This document shows, piece by piece, positions 54,813 through 63,910 of a stretch of 64,000 bases of DNA. The stretch is taken from assembly GCF_014803405.1 (NCBI RefSeq), contig NZ_JACYFG010000032.1, positions 1 through 64,000 on the forward strand, given 5' to 3'. The stretch comes from Pelagicoccus enzymogenes (GTDB lineage Bacteria > Verrucomicrobiota > Verrucomicrobiia > Opitutales > Opitutaceae). The notes under the pieces are model-generated. The model was not told the DNA's origin. It saw only the letters and a program-made list of their open reading frames with translations, and searched no databases. Within the stretch, counting starts at the first letter, position 1. Each line of letters opens with the position of its first letter. The translations under genes and the position numbers were made by a program.

Positions 54813-57800
54813 CTAGAAGCTGAAGGAATTGGTCAAGCGGAAGGTCGTTGGTTGATTTAGACCGAAGACCGGGCTGCCATCCGCGTTGACGCGGATGATG
54901 CGCAGGTCGTCGCCCTGCTTGAACACGTTATCCACATTCAACTGGACGCGCCAGTCGATCTTGTCGCCGTGCAACTTACCCTTGTAGTTGACCATGAGAC
55001 CGCCCGTTACGTGAGAATCGCCCTCATAAGGATTGTTCACGTCGCGGCGGACTGGTTGGAATTCTTCTCCATCGATCTGGCCGTTCCCATTGGTGTCTGG
55101 GTTCGGGAAGTTGAATGGCAGTTCGTCCAGTTCGACGGGAATCGAGACGTAGCCCAAGGCCTTTCCGCTTTCCCAACGGAGGTTGGTGCCAAAGGAGAAG
55201 CCCTTCATGAATCCGTCGCGGAAGCTGTAGTTCGCTGTGATACGAGCGTTGTACTCGGAGATACCGTGGCTAGCTACACCTTGCACGGCGAGCGCCTCGA
55301 GAATATCGTCACCAACGGTTTGGTAGAAGCGAGCGGTCAAGAGGTTCGAGTCCGGAGCGCGGCCACCAAGGGTGTCGACGAGGAAGGCGTTGTCTGGAAG
55401 AGGGCCATCGGCGTCATCGGCTGTGTCCCAAACTGGGAGATCTCCGTTGTCAGCAGCGATTGATCCTGGTCGCGCGAAGTACTGAGTCGCGTCATTGTGG
55501 CCATTAGAGTGGTACCCTTGGCTGATGAATTGATTCCAGTATTCGCCACGCAGAGCTACGTATTCGAGCGTTTGAGAGTGAACGTTCGAGATCGCATTTT
55601 CGAGACGGGAAACGCTGCCGCGCAGACGCAGGTTTTTGGTCGGGTTCCAAGTACCGCTCAACTCCCAGCCTTTGGATACCGAGTCGAAGGTGGTGTTGGA
55701 ATCCTCGGGACGGTCCCATCTCTGAGCGTCGTCGTCGTAGGTCCACTGAGGCACTCCGTTGTCGTTAATGATCTGCTCTCCGGTCTCTTCATCAATATCT
55801 GGAATGCGGGAGAAACCGCTCTCAACAATGAGATTGCCGTTTGCGTCGATGCCGGCCACACGCTCCCAGTCTTCGATCGTGTACGGAGTATTTTCACCGT
55901 TCTCGATGAAACGTTGGTCAAGAGCTTTGAGGGTGTCGTGTACGAAGCGTTCGAAGCTGACCATGCGGGACCAGACAAGACCGTTGCCTTGACGGGCGTT
56001 GACCTGTGCCGACTCGAAGACGTTGAACTTCAGGTCGAGCTTGTTCTCGAAGAGCGTCATACCGAAGCCGTACTCGGTCGTTTCACCGCCTTGGGAAGGA
56101 ATGCGTCGACCGAAGCCGTCAAAGTTAACGGTGGACAGGTCGAAGTTCTCCGAATCGTTGTAGAAGAAGCGCAACCAGGGCGTGGCGTGGAAAACGACAC
56201 TGCCGGTCATAAGTTCCTCCTTTTGCACGAGGTCCGAGGTGTTTACGGAAGTATCCCAGTCGGATCGCTCATCACCGTCGCTAATGCGGTCCCATGCAGG
56301 AGTTGGGTCTGGGAAGCGATCGTAAATCACGGTCTCAACTTCGTCGGAGCGCCAGCCCACAGTGGTTACGAGCCTAGTATCAAACGGCAGGTCGAGGTAA
56401 CTTTGCAGGGACGTACCGTAGCCAGTCTGGTCCAGGCCGTTGAAAGCGAGCGTGCCACCGATGATGCCCGGAGCGATCTCGAGACCCTCTTCATTCACCG
56501 TCCAGCGACCGCGGTCGTCGTTGCCGGTCGTGTCGTAGTAGTAGTGACCAATACGGTTGTTGAGGTGAGGACGGGTGCTGTCTGGAGCTCCAGTGAAGTT
56601 CAAAGTAGTATCTCCGACCTGCACGGGATCGCCCACGTAGAAGATTGGCCAGAACCAACGGTTAGAGGAGTGCTGGTCATTTGGACCGGTTCTCAAAATA
56701 TCTTCGTTGTAGGTGGCAACATCGCTCGCACGGTAAGTGAGCGCGTCGTCTCTAGAAGCGGATCCGAAAAGAGTGATACGATGCAAGCCGAGGAAACCGA
56801 GTCGATCCGAGCGGTCTCTGAAGTCGAGATCGTAGTTCGCTTGGAACAGTGCCGCCTCGGACTGGAAGTCCTCGTAGCCGCTGATGTGGCGACCATGGAA
56901 GAAGGGGCGAAGGAAGTTCGGGTTCTGTTCACGATTGGCAACCTGCTCAAGGAAGAGCGCGTTGTTGGCAGCGATCTCTTCAAGCTCACCCTCGGCTGGG
57001 AGACGGGTCTTGTTGCCTGCTCTCCGAATAGTAAGCGAACCACCGTTGTTGATGTGATCGATGATCGTCTGAGCCTGGAAAACGGCTTCATCGATAGTCG
57101 GGTCGACACTCGAACCGCCAGGGAATGCAATCACATCGCCTTCGGGACTAAGAAGGTTTTTAACCTGCGGGGCTCCGAAGAAGAGACCAGGGTCCTGAAT
57201 CGCGCCTGGGAGGTAGCGGTTTACGTCGATGGAGATCGCTTGAGACTGAGCTAGTGGACCGAAGTTTTGGTTACGCTCGTAGTCTTCTTTCAGATACGAA
57301 AGAGAAAGGTACAGATCCTCGTTTACCTTTTGCTCCCAGTTGAAGCCAAACTTCTGGCTTTTTACCTCTTGGAAGTTTCCGGGCAGGGTGCTGAGCTCTT
57401 GATCGTAGATCGGGAAGATGCTCTCGTCGAGTACCTGAGGGTCGGCGTAGGCGTTACCGTCACGGTTGTCGAACGCATGCGAACTGCGAGCAAAACGTAC
57501 GCGAGAGCGCGGGTACGCGTTACGTCCGTTTCCGTTTTGCGGCTGACCGCCGTTGACGCGAATGTTACCGTAAAGGGTTGTCAGGCCATCTCCAGCAGGG
57601 CTGTAAGGGATGGACCAGTCACCACCGGAGTAAGTTGCATCACCGGAGTAGTAACCGGTGACTGCTCGCTCACGACCGTCCATGTGCCGAATCCATTGAG
57701 CTTCGAACTCTAGTGGATTACCGTCCGCGTCCACCCTGACTCTCTCGTCGAAGACGTAGTCGCCTGTAGGGACAGGGCGTCCGTTGGAAGTACCTGGCCA

Positions 57801-58787
57801 GGAAGCGTCCCAGATGAAGTTGCGCTCGCGGAACTCGTCAAGGCTCATGTCACCATAACGATCCGGGTCTTCCGCCTGTAGCTCGGCCAGGCGAGTGCCT
57901 GCGTTGTTCCAAGCTTGTAGCCAATCGCTGACATTGTCCTGCGGCAGGCGGTAGTTCGGACGGCGGCCAATCGCAGAAGTGCGTTCGATGTAGGCGTCGA
58001 TCGTGGTCTTCTCGAACGGCTTGTATCGGAATGTCAAAAACGCTTTGCGATCGAGATTCTCAGCGGTCTTTGCCATGTACTTCGTGTCTGAAACGACACC
58101 CGCGAAACGGGCCGCTAGCTTGTCCTCGATCAGAACGCGGCTGAAGTCGACCTGCACGCGGCGAGAACCGAAATTGTCGAGACGGAAGTTGATATTATTG
58201 ATATCACGGCTCAGGTGAGCCTTCTTGGTCGTATAGTTCACGACGCCAGCGGGGCGTCCGAGACCGAAGAGAAGTGAGTTCGGACCTCTCAGAAACTCCG
58301 TACGCTGCATATTGTAGCGGTCCATTGGCCCTCTCACCTTCAGGTAATTGGCCGAATTCGTCGCACGGCCAAGACCGCGAATACGCACGGAGCTTTCACG
58401 GGAATTCGGGTCGGAGAAGTCGCCGCCGATGTAACCACCTCCTCCAGGATTGGAGATGCTTTGCGTATCGTTTGTAAGGTCGGTTTCGACACCAGCGAGC
58501 ATCGACAAGGCACCGTCGAGATCGGTAGCTCCTAGGTCGTCGAGAAAGGCGTCTGTCAGAACCTCGACCGAAGCAGCGACGTCCTTGAGTTGCGTGTTCA
58601 GTCGACTTCCTGCGGTGGTCGACTGGGCGCGGTAACCGTCGTCGCCGTCGGAGGAGACGGTGAAAGGCGAGAGTTCGAAGATTTCTTCATCGTCTGTCTC
58701 TCCTGAGTTCTGGGCCTGAAGGGAGGCCCAGGGGGTCGTTGCTGCCAGCGTTATCGCCAACCAGCCACTTTTCGGGATCTTATTCAT
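54813..58787 (-). CDS. TonB-dependent receptor 2 (tandem paralogue, EF-hand loop)
   Basis: 1324 residues, an outer-membrane active transporter. A signal peptide (1-26, ending SLQAQ) is followed by the TonB-box-like DEEIFELSPFTV, a plug domain (about 60-210; RTEFLRGPNSLLFGLGRPAG) and a large barrel ending LTNSFSF. A perfect EF-hand loop, DTNGNGQIDGEE (1231-1242), lies in the last extracellular region. It is about 70% alike (by eye) to receptor 3 and clearly a tandem duplicate. No SusD protein or TonB/ExbBD genes are nearby. It has its own terminator and a leader shared with receptor 3. Confidence 0.93.
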   Translation of the reverse strand: MNKIPKSGWLAITLAATTPWASLQAQNSGETDDEEIFELSPFTVSSDGDDGYRAQSTTAGSRLNTQLKDVAASVEVLTDAFLDDLGATDLDGALSMLAGVETDLTNDTQSISNPGGGGYIGGDFSDPNSRESSVRIRGLGRATNSANYLKVRGPMDRYNMQRTEFLRGPNSLLFGLGRPAGVVNYTTKKAHLSRDINNINFRLDNFGSRRVQVDFSRVLIEDKLAARFAGVVSDTKYMAKTAENLDRKAFLTFRYKPFEKTTIDAYIERTSAIGRRPNYRLPQDNVSDWLQAWNNAGTRLAELQAEDPDRYGDMSLDEFRERNFIWDASWPGTSNGRPVPTGDYVFDERVRVDADGNPLEFEAQWIRHMDGRERAVTGYYSGDATYSGGDWSIPYSPAGDGLTTLYGNIRVNGGQPQNGNGRNAYPRSRVRFARSSHAFDNRDGNAYADPQVLDESIFPIYDQELSTLPGNFQEVKSQKFGFNWEQKVNEDLYLSLSYLKEDYERNQNFGPLAQSQAISIDVNRYLPGAIQDPGLFFGAPQVKNLLSPEGDVIAFPGGSSVDPTIDEAVFQAQTIIDHINNGGSLTIRRAGNKTRLPAEGELEEIAANNALFLEQVANREQNPNFLRPFFHGRHISGYEDFQSEAALFQANYDLDFRDRSDRLGFLGLHRITLFGSASRDDALTYRASDVATYNEDILRTGPNDQHSSNRWFWPIFYVGDPVQVGDTTLNFTGAPDSTRPHLNNRIGHYYYDTTGNDDRGRWTVNEEGLEIAPGIIGGTLAFNGLDQTGYGTSLQSYLDLPFDTRLVTTVGWRSDEVETVIYDRFPDPTPAWDRISDGDERSDWDTSVNTSDLVQKEELMTGSVVFHATPWLRFFYNDSENFDLSTVNFDGFGRRIPSQGGETTEYGFGMTLFENKLDLKFNVFESAQVNARQGNGLVWSRMVSFERFVHDTLKALDQRFIENGENTPYTIEDWERVAGIDANGNLIVESGFSRIPDIDEETGEQIINDNGVPQWTYDDDAQRWDRPEDSNTTFDSVSKGWELSGTWNPTKNLRLRGSVSRLENAISNVHSQTLEYVALRGEYWNQFISQGYHSNGHNDATQYFARPGSIAADNGDLPVWDTADDADGPLPDNAFLVDTLGGRAPDSNLLTARFYQTVGDDILEALAVQGVASHGISEYNARITANYSFRDGFMKGFSFGTNLRWESGKALGYVSIPVELDELPFNFPNPDTNGNGQIDGEEFQPVRRDVNNPYEGDSHVTGGLMVNYKGKLHGDKIDWRVQLNVDNVFKQGDDLRIIRVNADGSPVFGLNQPTTFRLTNSFSF

Positions 58788-58794
58788 GTTATTC

Positions 58795-58815
58795 TGCAGT
58801 TTGCTATGGGTTGCG
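58795..58815 (-). promoter_or_regulatory. Conserved 5' leader block of receptor 2
   Basis: 21 bases just upstream of the start (TGCAGTTTGCTATGGGTTGCG on plus) match 63429-63449 in front of receptor 3 at 19 of 21 positions. A second shared block, AATCGCCTAGAAA, lies at 59070-59082 (283 bp upstream) and 63689-63701 (271 bp upstream). Confidence 0.55.
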
Positions 58816-59160
58816 CCACCCGCAGGTTAACCGAAGACCCTGGAATCGCGAAGCGAGGTGCAATGTTGCTTCGCGCTTCTGGTTTGGGGTACTTGCAGAT
58901 TAACGGGGTAACGTAGTAGTTGCCGAAAAGCACTCGTTTGAGCGATGCCCTCCGGACAAATCCATAACGCAACGATCGACTCGCGCAGACAACGGCTACC
59001 CAATCGATTCATATGAAGAATCGACGAACTTGGAATGAAATGAGCCTAAGAAGTCGGAAAATTGACAGAAATCGCCTAGAAAATACTACAAATGTACGAT
59101 ACTTGATTTGAGCAAATTTGTTGTGAGCAGGCGGACTGATTTGTATAAATGCGTATCGAG

Positions 59161-59177
59161 TAGCGAATTTTTCGCTA
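59161..59177. promoter_or_regulatory. Perfect inverted repeat TAGCGAA-TTT-TTCGCTA
   Basis: A 17-bp perfect inverted repeat about 375 bp upstream of the receptor 2 start. It shares its half-site with the near-palindrome in front of the LacI gene at 53522, so it is a candidate site for that regulator. Confidence 0.4.
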
Positions 59178-59404
59178 AATGTTCCATGCTCGAGGCGACA
59201 GCGAAACCTGCGCCTCGTGTGCGGATTGTCTGCAGCAACTTTTTTGGGAGGAAGTCAGTTGTGGTCGGGGCCGATTTGGCCGATTTCGCTGGCGAGCGGC
59301 TGGTTTTGAGCGATCTGGCGATTTACAGAAAAGGCTAGCTGCGACTGGCGCGCTAGGATTTTGAATACGTTTTTGGAGTAGCTGCTTCGAGTTTTGGGCA
59401 GTCC

Positions 59405-59438
59405 GATAAAAGCCTCCGCCTCTTGGTAGGCGGAGGCT
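59405..59438 (-). terminator. Intrinsic terminator of receptor 3
   Basis: Perfect 10-bp stem AGCCTCCGCC / GGCGGAGGCT (59411-59420 with 59429-59438), followed on the minus strand by TTTATCGG. It lies 24 bp after the receptor stop. Confidence 0.85.
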
Positions 59439-59461
59439 CGTTACCCATAGCTAGCGCAGAA

Positions 59462-62400
59462 CTAGAAGCGGAAAGAGTTGGTGAGCTTGAAGGTGGTCGG
59501 ACGATTGAGGGCGAACACGGGGCTTCCATCCGAGTTGAAGCGGATGATGCGCAGGTCGTCGCCTTGCTTGAAGACGTTGTCCACGTTGAGCTGGATGCGC
59601 CAATCGATCTTGTCGCCGTGCAGCTTGCCCTTGTAGTTGACCATCAAGCCGCCGGTGACGTGCGAGTCTCCTTCGATGGGGTTCTCCACGTCGCGTCGTA
59701 CGGCGAGGAACTCGGTCTCGTCGATCAGGCCGTCTCCGTTAACGTCGGTATTGGGGAAGTTGAAAGGGAGTTCTTCGTCCGCAACTTCCACGACGTCGTA
59801 TCCAAGGCCTTTACCGCTCTCCCAGCGGAGGTTGGTGCCAAAGGAGAAGCCCTTCATGAAACCGTCGCGGAAGCTGTAGTTGGCCACCACGCGGGCATTG
59901 TATTCGGAGATGCCGTGGCTGGAGATACCTTGGATGGCGAGGGCGTTCAGGATGTCGTCGCCAACGGTGTTCCAGAAGCGAGCGGTCAGTAGGCGATCCG
60001 GCTGAGGTATCGCTCCCATCGTCTCGACTCGGTAGTTGTTGTAGGGCAGCTCGCCGTCGACCTCGGTATCCCATACGGGTAGTTCGTCGGCTGCTGGCGA
60101 ATCCGGTTCGGCCCAATATACGGTGGCGTCGTTGTGGCCGTTGGTGTGGTAGCCAGCGTCAAAGAACTGGTTCCAGTACTCGCCGCGTTTCGCCACGTAT
60201 TCCAAGGTTTCCTCGTGCACGTTGGAAATGGCGTTTTCCAAGCGGGAGACGCTACCGCGGATACGCAGGTTGCGAGTGGGGTTCCAAGTGCCGCTGAGTT
60301 CCCATCCTTTGGATACGGAGTCTTGGGTGGTGTTTACGTTGGTCTCTGGTCTCCAGCTTATTTCCTCGTCTTCGAAGGTCCACTGAGGGTTGCCGTTGAA
60401 GTCGATGATTTGGTTGCCGTCGTCGTCGAGCTCAGGAACGCGATAGCCGGGGCTGTCGGTCAGCAGGTTGCCTTCTGCATCGATCCCCGTGACCCGGGTC
60501 CAGTCCTCGATGTTATAGGGAGTGGGGTCGCCGTTGGTGAACCGTCCATCGAGAGTTTGCAGCATGCGCCGCACCGTGTCCTCGAAGTTCTTCATGCGAG
60601 CCCACACGAGGGAACCGGCACGCTGGTTGACCTGGGCGGTTTCGTAGATGTTGAACTTGAGGTCGAGCTTGTTCTCGAAGAGGGTCAGTCCGACGCCGTA
60701 TTCGGTGGTCTCACCGCCTTGGGAGTCGATGTTGCGACCGAAGCCATCGGTAGCGGGCGAGGTGAGGTCGAAGTTTTCCGACTCGTTGTAGAAGAAGCGG
60801 AGCCATGGCGTGGCGTGGAAAACGACGCTACCGGTGGTGAGGGCCTTGGTCTGTTCGAGCGTGGTAATAGGATTTGCAGTATCCCAGTCCGAGCGTTCGT
60901 CGCCATCGCTGATCTTATCCCAAGCGGGCGTCTCGTCGGGCAACCGTTCGTACATAATGCTGGCGACAGTGTCCTCGCGCCAGCCGATGGTGGATACGAT
61001 GCGGTTGTTCCAGAAGAAACTCTGCAGGGACGCCCCGTACCCCTCTTGTTCCAATCCGTCGAAGGAGAGGGTGCGGCCGATGATGCCTTCCTCGATTTCG
61101 AGGCCTTCCTCGTTGATGAGCCACTCGCCGCGGTCGGAGTTTTCGTTAGTGTAGTAGTAGTGCCCGATGCGGTTGTCGAGGTGTGGGCGAGTGTTTTCCG
61201 GCAGTCCGGTGATGTTCAGGCTGGTATCGCCGAGCGCGACGGGGTCGCCAATGTAGAAGATCGGCCAGAACCAACGATTAGCCGAGTGCTGGTCGTTCTC
61301 GCCTGTCCTAGCGAGGTCCTCGTTGTAGGTGGCCACGTCGCTGGCTCTCCATCCAAGAGTCGAGTCTTTGGAAACCGAACCGAAGCCAGTGAGGCGGTGC
61401 AAGCCGAGGAAGCCCAAGCGGTCGGAGCGGTCGCGGAAGTCGAAGTCGTAGTTGGCTTGGATGAGGGCCGATTCCGATTCGTACTGCTCGTGTCCGCTGA
61501 TGTGGCGTCCGTGGAAGAAGGGACGGAGGAAGTTCGGGTTCGGTTCCCGGTTGGCCACTTGCTCGAGGAAGAGCGTGTTGTTGGCCGCGATTTCCTGCAG
61601 CTCGGCTTGCGGGATGATTGCTGTGTTTCCTCCCTGTTTGCGTCGCTCGAGCGAGCCGCCGGCGTTAATATGGTCGACGATCATTTGAGCCTGCGTGACA
61701 GCTTGATCGAGCGTGGGGCGGATGGTGCCGCCTCCTGGAAGGTCCGTCCGCGTGGCAATCTCGCCGTTGCTGTCTAAGGTTACCAGATCCTTCACGTAGG
61801 GCGCTCCGAAGAACAGTCCAGGGTTTTGGATCGCGCCTGGGAGGTAGCGGTTGACGTCGATGGAAATCGCTTGGGTTTGTGCGAGAGGTCCAAAGTTTTG
61901 GTGACGCTCGTAGTCTTCTTTCAAATACGAAGCGGAGAGGTAGAAGTCGTCGTTTACCTTTTGCTCGAAGTTGAAGCCAAGCTTCTTGCTCTTGATGTCG
62001 CGGTAGTTTCCGGGAAGTGTGCCGAGCTCTTGGTCCATGAAGGGAAAGATTCCTTCGTCCAGAACCTGTGGGTCCGCGAACGCTTGACCGTCGCGATTGT
62101 CGAACGGGTGTGAACTGCGAGCAAAGCGAAGTCGTGTGCGTGGTTGCACAGCGCCGCCACGTCCGTTGGTCGGCTGTCGACCGGTAGTGGTGATGTTGCC
62201 GTAGAGGGTGGTGTACCCTTCGCCCCCTGGGCTGTAAGGGATGGACCAGTCACCGCCGGAGTAGGTGGCGTCACCGGAGTAGTAGCCGGTGAGGGCGCGT
62301 TCTCTGCCGTCCATGTGACGGATCCATTGGCCCTCGAATTCGAGGGGATTGCCGTCGGCGTCCGTTTTTAGGCGCTCGTCGAAGACGTAATCTCCGGTGG

Positions 62401-63418
62401 GGCGCGGACGTCCTTGGCTCTCATATGGCCAGGAAGCGTCGTGCAGGAAGTTGCGTTCGCGGAACTCCTCGAGACTCATGTCGCCGTAGGTGTCGGGATC
62501 AGAACTCTTGAGAGCAGCGAGTTGCTCGCCTGCGTTGTTCCAGCCTTCTAGCCAATCGCTTACGTTGTCCTGAGGCACGCGGTAGTTCGGTTTGCGAGCG
62601 TCGAGCGTGGTGTTTTCGATATAGGCATCGAGAACGGTGTTCTTGAAAGGTTTGTATTTGAATGTTAAATACGCCTTGCGGTCTAGATTTCTGGCGGTCT
62701 CCGCCATGAACCGCTGATCGTTGATTACGCCGGCGAAACGAGCGGCAAGCTTGTCTTCGATGAGGGTGCGGCTGAAGTCGACTTGCAGACGGCGCGTGCC
62801 GAAGTTGTCTAGCACGAAGTCGATCTTGTTGATGTCGCGCCGAAGATGAGCTTTCTTGGTGGTGTAGTTCACTACGCCAGCAGGCCGACCGAGCCCGAAG
62901 AGCAAGGAGTTAGGACCACGCAGGAACTCGGTACGCTCCATGTTGTAGCGGTCCACGGGGCCACGTACCTTGAGGTAGTTAGCGGACTTGGTCGCTCGGC
63001 CGAGGCCGCGAACGCGAACGGAGTTTTCCCTCGCATTAGGATCGTTGAAATCGCCGCCGATGTATCCACCGCCGCCGGGCGATGAGATGTTCTGAGTGTC
63101 GTTGGTGAGGTCGGTATCGACGCCGGCGACCATCGAGAGTGCCCCATCGAGATCGGTGGCGCCGAGATCGTCCATGAAGGCGTCGGTAAGAACGGTGACG
63201 GACGCCGCGACGTCCTTCAGCTGAGTGTTCAGTCGACTGCCAGCGGTGGTCGAGTTTGCGCGGTAGCCATCGTCGCCCTCTGAGGATACGGTAAAAGGCG
63301 ACAGTTCGAAGATTTCCTCTTCGTCCGCTGCCTCCGAATTTTGGGCAGTGAGGTGTGCCCAGGGGGTAGTTGCTGCGAGCGTGACTGCTAACCAGCTGCT
63401 TTTCGGGATCTTTTTCAT
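59462..63418 (-). CDS. TonB-dependent receptor 3 (tandem paralogue, EF-hand loop)
   Basis: 1318 residues. Same architecture as receptor 2: signal peptide, DEEEIFELSPFTV, plug (RTEFLRGPNSLLFGLGRPAG), long barrel ending LTNSFRF. The EF-hand loop is DVNGDGLIDETE (1225-1236), different in sequence from that of receptor 2 but with every calcium-ligand position kept. The plug and C-terminus are nearly identical to receptor 2; the central loops differ more, which suggests different ligands. The own terminator and a long upstream region make it an independent transcription unit. Confidence 0.93.
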   Translation of the reverse strand: MKKIPKSSWLAVTLAATTPWAHLTAQNSEAADEEEIFELSPFTVSSEGDDGYRANSTTAGSRLNTQLKDVAASVTVLTDAFMDDLGATDLDGALSMVAGVDTDLTNDTQNISSPGGGGYIGGDFNDPNARENSVRVRGLGRATKSANYLKVRGPVDRYNMERTEFLRGPNSLLFGLGRPAGVVNYTTKKAHLRRDINKIDFVLDNFGTRRLQVDFSRTLIEDKLAARFAGVINDQRFMAETARNLDRKAYLTFKYKPFKNTVLDAYIENTTLDARKPNYRVPQDNVSDWLEGWNNAGEQLAALKSSDPDTYGDMSLEEFRERNFLHDASWPYESQGRPRPTGDYVFDERLKTDADGNPLEFEGQWIRHMDGRERALTGYYSGDATYSGGDWSIPYSPGGEGYTTLYGNITTTGRQPTNGRGGAVQPRTRLRFARSSHPFDNRDGQAFADPQVLDEGIFPFMDQELGTLPGNYRDIKSKKLGFNFEQKVNDDFYLSASYLKEDYERHQNFGPLAQTQAISIDVNRYLPGAIQNPGLFFGAPYVKDLVTLDSNGEIATRTDLPGGGTIRPTLDQAVTQAQMIVDHINAGGSLERRKQGGNTAIIPQAELQEIAANNTLFLEQVANREPNPNFLRPFFHGRHISGHEQYESESALIQANYDFDFRDRSDRLGFLGLHRLTGFGSVSKDSTLGWRASDVATYNEDLARTGENDQHSANRWFWPIFYIGDPVALGDTSLNITGLPENTRPHLDNRIGHYYYTNENSDRGEWLINEEGLEIEEGIIGRTLSFDGLEQEGYGASLQSFFWNNRIVSTIGWREDTVASIMYERLPDETPAWDKISDGDERSDWDTANPITTLEQTKALTTGSVVFHATPWLRFFYNESENFDLTSPATDGFGRNIDSQGGETTEYGVGLTLFENKLDLKFNIYETAQVNQRAGSLVWARMKNFEDTVRRMLQTLDGRFTNGDPTPYNIEDWTRVTGIDAEGNLLTDSPGYRVPELDDDGNQIIDFNGNPQWTFEDEEISWRPETNVNTTQDSVSKGWELSGTWNPTRNLRIRGSVSRLENAISNVHEETLEYVAKRGEYWNQFFDAGYHTNGHNDATVYWAEPDSPAADELPVWDTEVDGELPYNNYRVETMGAIPQPDRLLTARFWNTVGDDILNALAIQGISSHGISEYNARVVANYSFRDGFMKGFSFGTNLRWESGKGLGYDVVEVADEELPFNFPNTDVNGDGLIDETEFLAVRRDVENPIEGDSHVTGGLMVNYKGKLHGDKIDWRIQLNVDNVFKQGDDLRIIRFNSDGSPVFALNRPTTFKLTNSFRF

Positions 63419-63428
63419 TTCGTTTTTT

Positions 63429-63449
63429 TGCAGTTTGTTCTGGGTTGCG
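63429..63449 (-). promoter_or_regulatory. Conserved 5' leader block of receptor 3
   Basis: Matches the block in front of receptor 2 at 19 of 21 positions, 11 bp upstream of the start codon. It may be an untranslated-leader element or simply part of the duplicated unit. Confidence 0.55.
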
Positions 63450-63722
63450 TTACCCCCGCCTGCGGAACCGACTCTGCAGCTGTTTGTCGCAGGCTATGCG
63501 GTAGCCTTGTGGCCTACGGCGTGAGAAATTTCTCTGGGGGTAACGGTTTGTAAGCCAGCGTGCGACGCCGGGTAGTCTGTGCGGCTGCTGGCTGCAACTA
63601 GCCCACGACACATCTGCGGTTCGGGACAATGGAAGTCGGATCAATACTTATGAAGGGTATATGAAAGAAATTTGTTCCGCGTCGTCTTAATCGCCTAGAA
63701 ATTTGGATACACGTCTAAGAGG

Positions 63723-63758
63723 CATGCATATAGCAAGGTCGATCTTGTCATATGCATG
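63723..63758. promoter_or_regulatory. Imperfect 36-bp inverted repeat upstream of receptor 3
   Basis: Arms CATGCATATAGCAAG and CTTGTCATATGCATG pair at 13 of 15 positions around a 6-base spacer. It lies about 305-340 bp upstream of the receptor start and could be a regulator-binding site. Confidence 0.4.
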
Positions 63759-63874
63759 GAGATGATTTTACGAATCCGTTACGGTTTGTAGGAATCCGGA
63801 TTCATGCAAAAACGGTATGAATCAAATCTATCGAAATTTGAGAGGCAGTTTTATGTGAAGAATTCTTAAAGGCG

Positions 63875-63910
63875 TTGAATCGCAGCGGGTACATTACCCG
63901 CCGCTCGCGG
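63875..63910. repeat. Intergenic hairpin repeat, copy 2
   Basis: Second copy of the 36-bp element at 43628-43663. Here the stem is GCGGGT / ACCCGC with a 5-base loop. Confidence 0.6.

Larger units (their letters stand above)
58788..59461. other. Intergenic region between receptors 2 and 3
   Basis: About 670 bases. They hold the leader and promoter of receptor 2, a perfect inverted repeat at 59161-59177 and the receptor 3 terminator. A small open frame at 59108-59338 has no family signal and I do not accept it. Confidence 0.5.

Noticed and set aside
55497-57254. 585-codon open frame on the plus strand
   Set aside because: It is antisense to receptor 2. Long antisense frames are common in G+C-rich receptor genes, and the protein has no recognisable domain. 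The same holds for 60134-61777 opposite receptor 3.
59108-59338. Small rightward open frame of 76 codons between the receptors
   Set aside because: No recognisable domain, no good start context, and it runs across the inverted repeat and promoter region of receptor 2.
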